Below are positions 55,861 to 64,000 of a DNA stretch of 64,000 bases, piece after piece. The position numbers and the translations under genes are program-made. Below the pieces are notes generated by a model. The model worked only from the letters and a program-made list of their open reading frames with translations. It was not told the origin of the DNA and made no database searches. The DNA is from Limnohabitans sp. T6-5 (lineage in GTDB: Bacteria > Pseudomonadota > Gammaproteobacteria > Burkholderiales > Burkholderiaceae_C). The stretch is from assembly GCF_003063315.1 (NCBI RefSeq), contig NZ_NERV01000001.1, positions 682,001 to 746,000 on the forward strand. The letters run 5' to 3'. Positions within the stretch are counted from its first letter, which is position 1. Every line of letters starts with the position of its first letter.

Positions 55861-57348
55861 TCAAGAAATCACGTCTTCAGGAGATGGCCCTTGCGCAACA
55901 AGCAGGGTCTGGGCCATCTGCCCTAGGCGACTGAGCGCCTTTTTCTCCGCATCGCCCCAAGCCCCTGAAAAATTCAGGCGCAAACAATGGGCATACCTGT
56001 CCGTGGCTGAAAACAAAGACCCCGGAATGAAAGACATGCCCTCACCGGCCGCGACTTCAAACAAGCGCATGCTGTTCAGCGCCACGGGCAACTCCACCCA
56101 CAAGGAATAGCCCGCTGCCGGATCGCTCACCCGCGTGCCCTTGGGAAAATGCGCACTCACCAAACGGCGGGCTTCATGCAAACGGGCTTTCATGGTGGCA
56201 CTCAAACGCCGCATCTGCGACTCGTAAGCACTTTGGGTCAGCAAGTCGGCCAGGGCATGTTCCATCACTTCATTGGTAGCGCCCCCCTGCACGCGTTTGA
56301 GTGTGGCCACTTGGTCCTTCCAGCGACCCGCATCCACCCAGCCCAATCGGATGCCCGGCGCAATGGTTTTGGAAAACGAGCCGCAAACCATGACCGAGCC
56401 ATCCTGATCAAAGGCCTTGACGGCCCGACGTCGTTCGTCAGACGCCAGCAAATCGTTGAAGACTACATCCTCAATGAGTGGCACACGGTACTGGGCCAAC
56501 AGGTGCACCAAGGCCTTTTTTTCGGCCAGGGGCATGATCGCCCCCAAAGGGTTGGACAAGGTCGGCACGGCCAGTACCGCCTTGATCGGTTGGGTGTCCA
56601 GCGCCAGCTGCAAGGCGGGCAAAGACAAACCCGTGCGCGGGTGAGATGGAATTTCGACCACACGCAAATTCAGCGACTCCAGCAAGTCCAGAAACCCGAA
56701 AAACGTGGGCGACTCCAGGGCCACCACATCACCTGGTCGGGTCACCGCCATCAGGCACAGGCTGATGGCCTGCATGCAGCTGGCGGTGATCACCACGTCT
56801 TCCCCCCTGAGCGAACAACCCAGATGCAAGGCCCGCTGGGCCACGGCGTTTTGCAGGGCTTGCGTGCCTGCCACGTTGGAATAATCAACCAAGGTGCGCC
56901 GATGCACACGGGTGGCACGCGCCACCGCAACGCGCAGCCTGTCTTCATCAAACAATTGGGAGTCACGCGGGCAATAGCCAGTGAAATTCACAGCAATCCC
57001 CCCCTTGCGACCATCACGGTCAAGCACATCGGCACGGGTGCGCGGCACCAAGGGCACGCTGTGCGGGTGTGTTTGCCCCACCAAAGGCAATGCAATGCGC
57101 TGACGCTGCTTGCGCACAAAGTAACCCGCCTTGGGCTTGGCTTTCGCCAACCCCTTGTCTTCGAGCCAGCGAAACGCCTGCATGGCCGTGGAAACGGACA
57201 CCCCCTCTTGGGCGGCAGTGTCGCGCACCGAGGGCAAGCGCTGCCCGGGCTGAAAAGCACCCGACTCGATCAGGTCGGCCATGCGCGTGGCCATCTGCAC
57301 ATACCTGGGCTGAATCGGGACGGATGAGGACAAAAGTGGTGCATTCAT
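55861..57348 (-). CDS. MocR-type regulator (GntR HTH plus aminotransferase-like domain)
   Basis: A protein of 495 residues. A GntR winged helix spans about residues 15-80 (MADLIESGAFQPGQRLPSVR, then GVSVSTAMQAFRWLE). A fold type I aminotransferase-like domain follows, with the PLP lysine in CGSFSKTIAPGIRLGW. The start at 57348 is preferred; an upstream ATG at 57420 adds unrelated sequence. It is divergent from a DUF2917 gene, the likely target. The effector is unknown. Confidence 0.92.
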   Translation of the reverse strand: MNAPLLSSSVPIQPRYVQMATRMADLIESGAFQPGQRLPSVRDTAAQEGVSVSTAMQAFRWLEDKGLAKAKPKAGYFVRKQRQRIALPLVGQTHPHSVPLVPRTRADVLDRDGRKGGIAVNFTGYCPRDSQLFDEDRLRVAVARATRVHRRTLVDYSNVAGTQALQNAVAQRALHLGCSLRGEDVVITASCMQAISLCLMAVTRPGDVVALESPTFFGFLDLLESLNLRVVEIPSHPRTGLSLPALQLALDTQPIKAVLAVPTLSNPLGAIMPLAEKKALVHLLAQYRVPLIEDVVFNDLLASDERRRAVKAFDQDGSVMVCGSFSKTIAPGIRLGWVDAGRWKDQVATLKRVQGGATNEVMEHALADLLTQSAYESQMRRLSATMKARLHEARRLVSAHFPKGTRVSDPAAGYSLWVELPVALNSMRLFEVAAGEGMSFIPGSLFSATDRYAHCLRLNFSGAWGDAEKKALSRLGQMAQTLLVAQGPSPEDVIS

Positions 57349-57543
57349 GGCTCGGCCATTGTGCATCAGCGCTTGCGGCCCATCGGGCACGCAAGCAGCA
57401 CAGATCCGCTCAATTTTCACCAGACAGATGGCCGCCTTGCGATGCTTGTCAGGCCCTGCATGGTGGCCTGCTGTGTCTGTCGCCCGGGTCTGTTGTGCGA
57501 GACAGTCAAGGCATCAGCGTTCACATCTTCACGGGAGACCTTC

Positions 57544-57882
57544 ATGCACTCAGAACAACGCCAAGCCTTGCCTGCACAAGGCATCCTGACACTGCGCAAA
57601 CAGCCTGCCATGCAATTGCGTGTGATCTCTGGCAGGGTGTGGCTGACGGAAAGCCGCGATCCCGGCGATCATTTTTTGCAGGCTGGAGACACCTTTCGCT
57701 TGCACAGTGATCGGGCTGTGGTGGAAGCGCTCAAAGACAGTCTGATTGCCTTCACACCCCTCGCTGCCGCCGCTCAGCGCGCTCCTCAACAGGGCGCCAG
57801 TTTGCAAGCGCTTGTCGCGTCGAGGTGGCAGCATTGGCGGCAACCCCTCGCCGCCTGGTTTCAGCGACCATTCAGTGGATAA
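57544..57882 (+). CDS. DUF2917 protein
   Basis: A protein of 112 residues. LRKQPAMQLRVISGRVWLTE and GDHFLQAGDTFRL form the small cupin-like DUF2917 core; the C-terminal 35 residues are basic and aromatic. GGGAG lies 7 bases before the ATG. The family is common in Burkholderiales next to MocR genes and its role is unknown. Its 3' end overlaps the convergent aldo/keto reductase gene by 22 bases. Confidence 0.85.
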   Translation: MHSEQRQALPAQGILTLRKQPAMQLRVISGRVWLTESRDPGDHFLQAGDTFRLHSDRAVVEALKDSLIAFTPLAAAAQRAPQQGASLQALVASRWQHWRQPLAAWFQRPFSG

Positions 57883-58856
57883 GCTGGATCGTTGTACCCG
57901 GGGGTCGAAGGGTGCCCAGGCGCCACCAGCGCGTTGACCACGGCCTCGTCTTCGGCGGTGATCTCCACATCCAGCGCGGTGGCGTAGTCTTGCCACTGGG
58001 CCAGCGTGCGGGGGCCAGCAATCACCGCGCTCACATGGCGATTGGCCAAGACCCAGGCGGTGGCAAAGTGGGCCAGTGAAACACCTTTGCGCTCGCAATG
58101 CTGCCCCAGCGTTTGCGCAATTTGCAGCGACTCTTGGCGGAACTCGGACTCCAGAATGCGCTTGTCACCCCGGGCGGCGCGGCTGCCCTCTGCGGGCGTC
58201 TGGCCGGGCGCATATTTGCCCGTGAGCACCCCGCGTGCAATCGGGCTGTAGGGCACCACACCCAGTCCATAGTACCCGCAGGCTTCCAGAATTTCCACCT
58301 CGGGTAAGCGGTTGAGCAAGTTGTAATAAGGCTGGCACACCACAGGCCCGGGCATGTTCATTTGCTTGGCCATGTTGACCAGCTCGGCGATGCGCCAGCC
58401 CCGAAAATTGGAAACACCCCAATAGCGGATCTTGCCGTCGCGCAACAAGGCCTCGATGGCGCGCAAAGGCTCTTCCAGATTCATGCCGTTGTAGTCGCGG
58501 TGCAGGTAGTAGATGTCCAGGTGATCGGTGCCCAGGCGGGCCAGACTGCCCTCGCAGGCGCGCAACACCCAAGTGCGCGAGTAAGCCCCTTCGTTGGGCA
58601 AAGCCGACATGGTGTTACCTACTTTGCTGGCCAGCACCCAGCGGTGCCGCTGGCCCGGCAACAACTGCCCCAGCATCTCCTCGGATTTGCCCACGCTGTA
58701 AACATCGGCGGTGTCCAGAAAATTGCAGCCCAGCTCCAGCGCATGATCCAGGATGCTTCGTGCCTCGTCCAGCGGCGTCTGATCCGCAAACATCATGGTG
58801 CCCACACACAGGCGGGAAACTTTCAACGGGCTCTTGCCCAAATTGGCGTATTTCAT
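57861..58856 (-). CDS. Aldo/keto reductase
   Basis: An NADPH-dependent oxidoreductase of 331 residues. The barrel landmarks are FLDTADVYSVGKSEEMLG (catalytic Asp and Tyr), the Lys in LASKVG, the His in IYYLHRDYNG, and IAGPRTLAQW near the cofactor end. The start at 58856 has AGGAG 6 bases upstream; 58874 is an alternative. It is of the AKR11/13-like YajO group by pattern. The substrate is unknown. Confidence 0.9.
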   Translation of the reverse strand: MKYANLGKSPLKVSRLCVGTMMFADQTPLDEARSILDHALELGCNFLDTADVYSVGKSEEMLGQLLPGQRHRWVLASKVGNTMSALPNEGAYSRTWVLRACEGSLARLGTDHLDIYYLHRDYNGMNLEEPLRAIEALLRDGKIRYWGVSNFRGWRIAELVNMAKQMNMPGPVVCQPYYNLLNRLPEVEILEACGYYGLGVVPYSPIARGVLTGKYAPGQTPAEGSRAARGDKRILESEFRQESLQIAQTLGQHCERKGVSLAHFATAWVLANRHVSAVIAGPRTLAQWQDYATALDVEITAEDEAVVNALVAPGHPSTPGYNDPAYPLNGR

Positions 58857-58973
58857 CAGCGGCTCCTGGGTCAAAGTGACAATCAGCTAAGCGTACGCCA
58901 TCAGCCTGGCGCAGGCTGTCACGCACGCATGCACAGCACAGTTTCAGACGCTGCGTGTCCCAACCAGCACAAA

Positions 58974-59095
58974 CTTCCTTGTAGGTCGGTGGTCGGAGAC
59001 CCCGACATGGAATGGTTGACCGGTCATGTTCTTGCTGGCTTGGGCGGAGATTGGTCACATGTCGGACTCTTCGAGTGCCGATCTACGAGGAAGGA
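58974..59095. repeat. Inverted REP pair, same family as 1239-1515
   Basis: The left arm at 58981-59006 begins GTAGGTCGGTGGTCGG and the right arm at 59061-59086, read on the other strand, begins GTAGATCGGCACTCG. The arms are inverted copies, including their CTTCCTTGTAG/CTTCCTCGTAG flanks. The GTAG head is typical of REP elements mobilised by RAYT transposases. The 351-base gap between the reductase and acnB holds only this pair and the acnB terminator. Confidence 0.8.
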
Positions 59096-59152
59096 ATTGA
59101 TTTACCCGCCGAAGGCCTCTGGCACATGCCTGTTCGCAGCGGTAAGCGCCAT

Positions 59153-59185
59153 AAAAAAGCCCCCGGGCTTTTCGGCACGGGGGCT
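59153..59185 (-). terminator. Terminator of acnB
   Basis: On the minus strand, AGCCCCCG at 59185-59178 pairs with CGGGGGCT at 59165-59158 and is followed by T (59157-59153). It lies 23 bases after the acnB stop. Confidence 0.85.
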
Positions 59186-59207
59186 GGGGCAGACCTTGAG
59201 GGGTCTA

Positions 59208-61799
59208 TCAGGCAGCAACGCCCTTGGCGATGTCTACGTACTCTTCAATCTGGTTGAAATTCAGGTACTTGTAGATGGCTTCGCCGTCTTTGTTCACCAC
59301 ACCCATGGCTTCGTGGTATTCGGCCACAGTGGGGAACTTGCCCATCTTGGAGGTGATGGCAGCCAGCTCGGCAGAAGCCAGGTACACGTTGGTGTTCTTG
59401 CCCAGACGGTTGGGGAAGTTGCGTGTAGACGTCGACACCACGGTCGCGCCTTCGCGCACTTGTGCCTGGTTGCCCATGCACAGCGAGCAGCCGGGCATTT
59501 CAGTGCGGGCACCGGCGGTGCCAAAGGCAGCGTAGTGGCCTTCCTTGATCAGCTCGCTCTCATCCATCTTGGTGGGCGGCGCCACCCACAGCTTGACAGG
59601 GATGTCGCGCTGACCGCCAAGCAGCTTGGCCGCTGCACGGAAGTGACCGATGTTGGTCATGCAAGAACCGATGAAAGCTTCGTCGATCTTGGTGCCCGCC
59701 ACTTGCGACAGGAACTTGGCGTCATCGGGGTCGTTCGGGCAGCAAACGATCGGCTCTTTGATGTCGGCCAAATCGATTTCGATGATGTGTGCGTACTCGG
59801 CATCTTTGTCGGCTTCAAGCAGGTTGGGCGCGGCCAACCAGGCTTCCACTTTTTCGATGCGGCGGGCCAAGGTACGGGCGTCGGCGTAGCCGTCAGCAAT
59901 CATGTTCTTCATCAGAACCACGTTCGACTTCAGGTACTCCTGCACAGGTTCTTTGTTGAGCTTGATGGTGCAACCAGCGGCAGAGCGCTCGGCAGAAGCG
60001 TCAGACAACTCAAACGCTTGCTCGACCTTCAGATTGGGCAGGCCTTCGATTTCCAGGATGCGACCCGAGAACTCGTTGATCTTGCCGGCCTTGGCCACAG
60101 TCAGCAGGCCTTTCTTGATGGCGTACAGCGGAATCGCGTGCACCAAATCGCGCAGGGTCACGCCGGGCTGCATTTCGCCTTTGAAGCGAACCAACACGGA
60201 CTCGGGCATGTCCAAAGGCATCACGCCCGTGGCGGCACCGAAGGCCACCAAGCCAGAGCCAGCGGGGAAGGAAATGCCGATGGGGAAACGGGTGTGCGAG
60301 TCACCGCCAGTACCGACGGTGTCGGGCAGCAGCAGGCGGTTGAGCCAGCTGTGGATCACGCCGTCACCCGGACGCAGGGCCACGCCACCGCGGTTGCTGA
60401 TGAAGGCTGGCAGTTCGCGGTGAGTCTTGACGTCCACGGGCTTGGGGTAAGCGGCGGTGTGGCAGAACGACTGCATGACCATGTCGGCCGAGAAACCCAG
60501 GCAAGCCAGGTCTTTCAGTTCGTCGCGTGTCATGGGGCCTGTGGTGTCTTGCGAGCCCACGGTGGTCATCTTGGGTTCGCAGTAAGTGCCGGGGCGGACG
60601 CCTTGGCCTTCGGGCAAACCCACGGCGCGACCGACCATTTTCTGGGCCAGTGTGAAACCGGCTTGGGTTGCGGCTGGTGCTGTAGGCAAACGGAACAAGG
60701 TGGAGGCTGGCAAGCCCAGGAATTCGCGGGCCTTGGCAGTCAAGCTGCGGCCGATGATCAGGTTGATACGGCCACCGGCACGCACTTCGTCAAACAGCAC
60801 ATCACTCTTGAGCTTGAATTCGGCAACCGTAGCGCCGTCTTTCACAATCTTGCCCTCGTAGGGCAGGATGTCGATCACATCGCCCATTTCGAGCTTGGAC
60901 ACGTCGACTTCAATCGGCAGGGAGCCAGAGTCTTCCTGGGTGTTGAAGAAGATGGGGGCAATCTTGCCGCCCAAGGTCACGCCACCGAAACGCTTGTTGG
61001 GCACAAACGGGATGTCCTGGCCGGTGGCCCAGATCACGCTGTTGGTGGCCGACTTGCGGCTGGAACCGGTCCCGACCACGTCGCCGACGTAAGCCACCAG
61101 ATTGCCTTTTTTCTTCAGGTCATCGATGAACTGCATGGGGCCGCGCTTGCCGTCTTCTTCGGGCTTGAACGCTGCGCCTTCGCGGGTGTTCTTGAGCATC
61201 GCCAGGTAGTGCAATGGGATGTCGGGACGGCTCCAGGCATCAGGCGCTGGCGACAGGTCGTCGGTGTTGGTCTCGCCGGGCACCTTGAAGACGGTGACCG
61301 TGATTTTTTGCTCGACTTCGGGACGGGTGGTGAACCACTCGGCATTGGCCCAGCTTTGCATGACATCCTTGGCTTTGGCGTTGCCAGCCTTGGCTTTTTC
61401 AGCGACATCGTTGAAGAAGTCGAACATCAGCAAGGTTTTCTTGAGGGCTTCAGCGGCCACGCCAGCGACTTCGGCGTCGTCCAGCAACTCGATCAGGGGG
61501 TGCACGTTGTAGCCACCCACCATGGTGCCCAGCAACTCGGTGGCTTTGGCTTTGGAGATCAGACCGACTTTGACTTCACCGTGGGCGACTGCGGCCAGGA
61601 AAGAGGCCTTGACCTTGGCCGCATCGTCCACGCCTGGAGGCACGCGGTGGGTCAACAAGTCCATCAAGAACGCATCTTCGCCTGCAGGCGGGTTCTTGAT
61701 CAGCTCAATCAAGTCAGCGACTTGTTTGGCGTCCAGCGGCAGTGCTGGAATGCCCAGTGCAGCGCGTTCGGCTGCGTGTTCACGGTAGGCTTTCAACAT
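59208..61799 (-). CDS. acnB: Aconitate hydratase B / 2-methylisocitrate dehydratase
   Basis: [4Fe-4S] TCA-cycle enzyme of 863 residues (E. coli AcnB has 865). It has the AcnB-specific HEAT-like N-terminus ([16 protein letters not shown]), then domain 4 sequence and the cluster ligands: CCPND in the middle and SLCMGNQAQ with the last cysteines near the C-terminus. [19 protein letters not shown] is the aconitase signature. The start at 61799 fits the family; 61817 is an upstream alternative. It is last in the mdh-to-acnB series. Confidence 0.97.
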   Translation of the reverse strand: MLKAYREHAAERAALGIPALPLDAKQVADLIELIKNPPAGEDAFLMDLLTHRVPPGVDDAAKVKASFLAAVAHGEVKVGLISKAKATELLGTMVGGYNVHPLIELLDDAEVAGVAAEALKKTLLMFDFFNDVAEKAKAGNAKAKDVMQSWANAEWFTTRPEVEQKITVTVFKVPGETNTDDLSPAPDAWSRPDIPLHYLAMLKNTREGAAFKPEEDGKRGPMQFIDDLKKKGNLVAYVGDVVGTGSSRKSATNSVIWATGQDIPFVPNKRFGGVTLGGKIAPIFFNTQEDSGSLPIEVDVSKLEMGDVIDILPYEGKIVKDGATVAEFKLKSDVLFDEVRAGGRINLIIGRSLTAKAREFLGLPASTLFRLPTAPAATQAGFTLAQKMVGRAVGLPEGQGVRPGTYCEPKMTTVGSQDTTGPMTRDELKDLACLGFSADMVMQSFCHTAAYPKPVDVKTHRELPAFISNRGGVALRPGDGVIHSWLNRLLLPDTVGTGGDSHTRFPIGISFPAGSGLVAFGAATGVMPLDMPESVLVRFKGEMQPGVTLRDLVHAIPLYAIKKGLLTVAKAGKINEFSGRILEIEGLPNLKVEQAFELSDASAERSAAGCTIKLNKEPVQEYLKSNVVLMKNMIADGYADARTLARRIEKVEAWLAAPNLLEADKDAEYAHIIEIDLADIKEPIVCCPNDPDDAKFLSQVAGTKIDEAFIGSCMTNIGHFRAAAKLLGGQRDIPVKLWVAPPTKMDESELIKEGHYAAFGTAGARTEMPGCSLCMGNQAQVREGATVVSTSTRNFPNRLGKNTNVYLASAELAAITSKMGKFPTVAEYHEAMGVVNKDGEAIYKYLNFNQIEEYVDIAKGVAA

Positions 61800-61832
61800 G
61801 GTTTTTTCTCCGGTCAAACAAAAGGGGGACAG

Positions 61833-62501
61833 TCATCGCCCCATGCCGGTCGTATCGAACAGCTTGGGCGGGGGGTTGTGTTTCATGTCTTGAGCAAAGA
61901 CGACTTGCTCAGGGTGTGCGCATTCATCGGCAATGCGTCGGCCTTTGTTCTGATCCATCAACATGGACTTGTTGGCCAGCTGGAGCCACACGGCTCCGGC
62001 TTTTTTGTCTTCAAGGCGAATGGCCCCCGTGCTGGTGGCGACAGGGTGCATGCGGTAACGAAAACCTTTACCGCGCACATTGAAATACCCTGGCTGAGAA
62101 GGGTCTGCGTCCAGACGAACCGTGGCCCCCAACTCACAAGCCAGATGGCCTTGGTGTACGCGGTCCGCGATGGCCAGTTCTTCGGCGCCCATGGCTCGGT
62201 CACCCGATGCGAGGCGCGCAGGCGGGAGTGCCGAAGGAACGGCAACGGGACTTGGCGGGCTGGACACCTGGACTGCGGCATTGACCGGCGCAGGTGAGGA
62301 CTTGGCCTGAACGCTGGCCAAAGCTTGTGCGTTGGCCTGGGCCTGCAGGCTGGCAGTGACGTCTGCACTGGCGTGCGACGAGGAGACACTGGGCGCGGTG
62401 CGCACTTTGGTCGCGGAAGATGGGGCATTTTTCACAGGCGCTTGCGCACATGCGGAGCCCGTTAACAACACCCAGACCATCAGAATGGCTGTTTTGAACA
62501 T
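61833..62501 (-). CDS. Exported protein of unknown function between the lyase and acnB
   Basis: A protein of 222 residues. A hydrophobic N-terminus ends at SACAQAP, compatible with signal peptidase I or a weak lipobox. Residues about 30-110 are Ala/Ser/Pro/Val-rich and probably unstructured. The C-terminal 110 residues contain ELAIADRVHQGHLACELGA and RGKGFRYRMHPVATSTGAIR, a folded domain I do not recognise, ending CAHPEQVVFAQDMKHN. The start at 62501 has AAAGGG 8 bases upstream. It is co-directional with acnB, 33 bases away. Confidence 0.7.
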   Translation of the reverse strand: MFKTAILMVWVLLTGSACAQAPVKNAPSSATKVRTAPSVSSSHASADVTASLQAQANAQALASVQAKSSPAPVNAAVQVSSPPSPVAVPSALPPARLASGDRAMGAEELAIADRVHQGHLACELGATVRLDADPSQPGYFNVRGKGFRYRMHPVATSTGAIRLEDKKAGAVWLQLANKSMLMDQNKGRRIADECAHPEQVVFAQDMKHNPPPKLFDTTGMGR

Positions 62502-62530
62502 GGGAAGCCCTTTCATGAAAGAAAGCGCCA

Positions 62531-63547
62531 TCATGAACCCCGAACGGCCGATTGACCAGATTCGGCAAAAAACGAATGAATGTGGCTAGGCAGTGGGCGG
62601 CCCGTCTGGTGGGCACGCTCCAGCAATTGCCAGAAAAAGCGGTAACTGGCCCGATCATGCAATTGGCCAGCATGGCTGATGGGGGCCCAATCGGCGGCAT
62701 GGGCCGCCTCAATGATCTCGCTGGCCTGGTCAATTTGTGATTCGCTGGGGGACATGGCCTCCAAAATGGGACGAATCTGATCAGGGTGGATGCTCCACAT
62801 GCGGGTGTAACCCAGCTCACACGCCGCTTTTTGGGCCGCTTGCCGGATCGCATCGGGGTTCTTGAATTCGGTGACCACGCAGTGCGAGGGGACTTTGCCG
62901 TGGGCGTGGCAAGCGCTGGCAATCTCGAGCTTGGCGCGCAGCACCAGCGGGTGCGTGAACTGGCCCTGGATGCCCATGCCATCAGCGGGTATCGCGCCAC
63001 CATGGGCCGACACGAAATCCATCAGGCCAAAGCTGATCGACTGCACGCGGGGGTGAGCCGCAATGTCAAAAGCGCGGTGCACGGCGGCGGGTGACTCGAT
63101 CAACACATGCAAAGGCAAGCCTGCAGCGCCAGCAGTAATGAGTGCAGCCTGGGCGCGGTCCACATCGGCCACGGTCTCGACCTTGGGCACCATGATGTGG
63201 GTAAGAACTTGTCCTGCACGACCAGCAATGTGGGCCATGTCGGCATCAAAACTGGGGTGGTCCACGGGGTGGACTCGAACGGCAATGCGGGCGTTCGGGC
63301 GGGTGGCGGTCGTGGCAAGTGCCATTTCAGTGACCAGCGCAGCATGTTCGGCTTCGCCACCGACTGGCGCGCCATCTTCGCAGTCCAGGGTGACATCAAA
63401 GACGCAAGTGCCGAACTCTTGCGTCATTTCAGCCTGCAGTTGCAGGCTTTTGCGCATCCGCGCTTCCACTCCGCTGTAATGGTCACACACCGGCAGCTGA
63501 ACGCTACCGGCTTGTGCCCCCAGCAAAATGGTGCGCGGATGACTCAC
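62531..63547 (-). CDS. HpcH/HpaI aldolase / CitE-like CoA lyase
   Basis: A protein of 338 residues of the CitE/malyl-CoA lyase superfamily. VFDVTLDCEDGAPVG carries the acidic residues, HIMVPKVETVADVD the strand with metal-binding Glu, HVLIESPAAVHRAFDIA the second Glu, and SISFGLMDFVSAHG follows. No citrate lyase alpha or acyl-carrier genes are nearby, so it is not part of a citrate lyase complex. Malyl- or citramalyl-CoA cleavage is likely from family knowledge. It lies 20 bases after mdh. Confidence 0.85.
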   Translation of the reverse strand: MSHPRTILLGAQAGSVQLPVCDHYSGVEARMRKSLQLQAEMTQEFGTCVFDVTLDCEDGAPVGGEAEHAALVTEMALATTATRPNARIAVRVHPVDHPSFDADMAHIAGRAGQVLTHIMVPKVETVADVDRAQAALITAGAAGLPLHVLIESPAAVHRAFDIAAHPRVQSISFGLMDFVSAHGGAIPADGMGIQGQFTHPLVLRAKLEIASACHAHGKVPSHCVVTEFKNPDAIRQAAQKAACELGYTRMWSIHPDQIRPILEAMSPSESQIDQASEIIEAAHAADWAPISHAGQLHDRASYRFFWQLLERAHQTGRPLPSHIHSFFAESGQSAVRGS

Positions 63548-63567
63548 TTGGGCTTCTCTTTCGAGAA

Positions 63568-64000
63568 TCAGATCAGGTGAGCGACGCCAGCTTGCTCGTC
63601 GGTCAGCTCTTTCAGGGTCTTGTCAATGCAAGTCTGGCTGAATTCGTCAATGGCCAGGCCTTCAACGACTTTGTATTCGCCGTTTTCGCAGGTGACGGGG
63701 AAACCGAACATGACATCTTTAGGAATGCCGTACCAGCCTTGCGATGGGATACCCATGGTGACCCACTTGCCGTTGGTGCCCAGGGCCCAGTCGCGCATGT
63801 GGTCGATGGCCGCGTTGGCTGCCGATGCTGCCGAAGACAAACCACGGGCTTCGATGATGGCCGCGCCGCGCTTGCCCACGGTGGGCAAGAACACGTTGGC
63901 ATTCCATTCCTGGTCGTTGATCATGTCCTTGACGGATTCGCCCTTGATGGTGGCAAAACGGTAGTCGGCGTACATGGTGGGCGAGTGGTTGCCCCAGACA
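63568..64000 (-). CDS. mdh: Malate dehydrogenase, C-terminal part
   Basis: The last 144 codons of a gene that begins beyond the window. [13 protein letters not shown] contains the catalytic-domain WGNHS motif, and [16 protein letters not shown] and [18 protein letters not shown] fit the NAD-dependent MalateDH type 2 of Proteobacteria. It converts malate to oxaloacetate. It leads into the CitE-like gene and acnB, forming a TCA-related cluster. Confidence 0.95.
   Translation of the reverse strand, partial: VWGNHSPTMYADYRFATIKGESVKDMINDQEWNANVFLPTVGKRGAAIIEARGLSSAASAANAAIDHMRDWALGTNGKWVTMGIPSQGWYGIPKDVMFGFPVTCENGEYKVVEGLAIDEFSQTCIDKTLKELTDEQAGVAHLI

Noticed and set aside
58362..62297. A 1311-codon plus-strand frame opposite the reductase and acnB
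   Set aside because: It runs antisense through two well-supported genes, and its His/Gly/Gln-rich composition is typical of antisense frames in GC-rich DNA.

Overview
The window is a high-GC, densely packed bacterial chromosome segment. Its gene content points to a betaproteobacterium of the order Burkholderiales, most likely Comamonadaceae. Supporting signs are DUF3579 next to argD-argF, the rpsP-rimM-trmD-rplS operon, the xseB-ispA-dxs operon, a CitE-like lyase between mdh and acnB, the kynB-kynU-kynA tryptophan cluster and a DUF2917 gene divergent from a MocR regulator. The genus is not decided by the sequence.

Layout. 1-2.7 kb: end of a TRAP large permease gene, a small membrane protein, a tandem REP-like repeat and a TRAP solute-binding protein. 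2.8-5.9 kb: xseB-ispA-dxs. 6.1-9.0 kb: Rieske oxygenase, DMT permease and sulfurtransferase. 9.1-11.4 kb: ribosomal/tRNA operon. 11.5-14.2 kb: acetyltransferase, TM2-like protein, PiT phosphate permease and DUF47 partner. 14.3-19.2 kb: a chain of 4-base-overlapping genes (AI-2E permease, hda, HAD phosphatase, pcnB, then folK and DUF486). 19.3-23.3 kb: purM, SirB1-like gene, murJ, rpsT. 23.5-27.1 kb: DUF3579, argD-argF and two small genes. 27.1-30.0 kb: kynB-kynU-kynA. 30.0-30.5 kb: five copies of a 108-bp REP-pair repeat. 30.6-34.6 kb: molybdenum hydroxylase pair iorA-iorB and a lytic transglycosylase.

34.7-52.1 kb is an accessory defence island, all genes on the minus strand. In transcription order it has a 1773-residue DEAH/DUF1998 helicase, an SNF2-type helicase resembling DISARM DrmD, a 1339-residue adenine methylase of the DrmMI/Eco57I type, a RES-domain protein, a DUF3800 protein and a small protein resembling BECR-fold RNases. 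All six are joined by gaps of 18 bases or less, or by 4-base overlaps. Beyond a small possible plus-strand RNA come a broken HNH N-terminus, an AlbA_2/HATPase regulator and an intact HNH nuclease. The helicase-helicase-methylase core looks like a class 1 DISARM relative in which one fused protein replaces DrmA and DrmB. The three downstream genes look like possible toxic effectors. I know of no described system with exactly this composition, and this is the best candidate for something new here.

52.3-59.2 kb: FAD monooxygenase, tRNA hydroxylation protein TrhP, a PIN toxin whose antitoxin is frameshifted, MocR regulator, DUF2917 protein, aldo/keto reductase and a second REP pair. 59.2-64 kb: a TCA-cycle cluster on the minus strand (mdh, CitE-like lyase, unknown exported protein, acnB). 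No rRNA, tRNA, CRISPR array, integrase or intact insertion sequence was seen.
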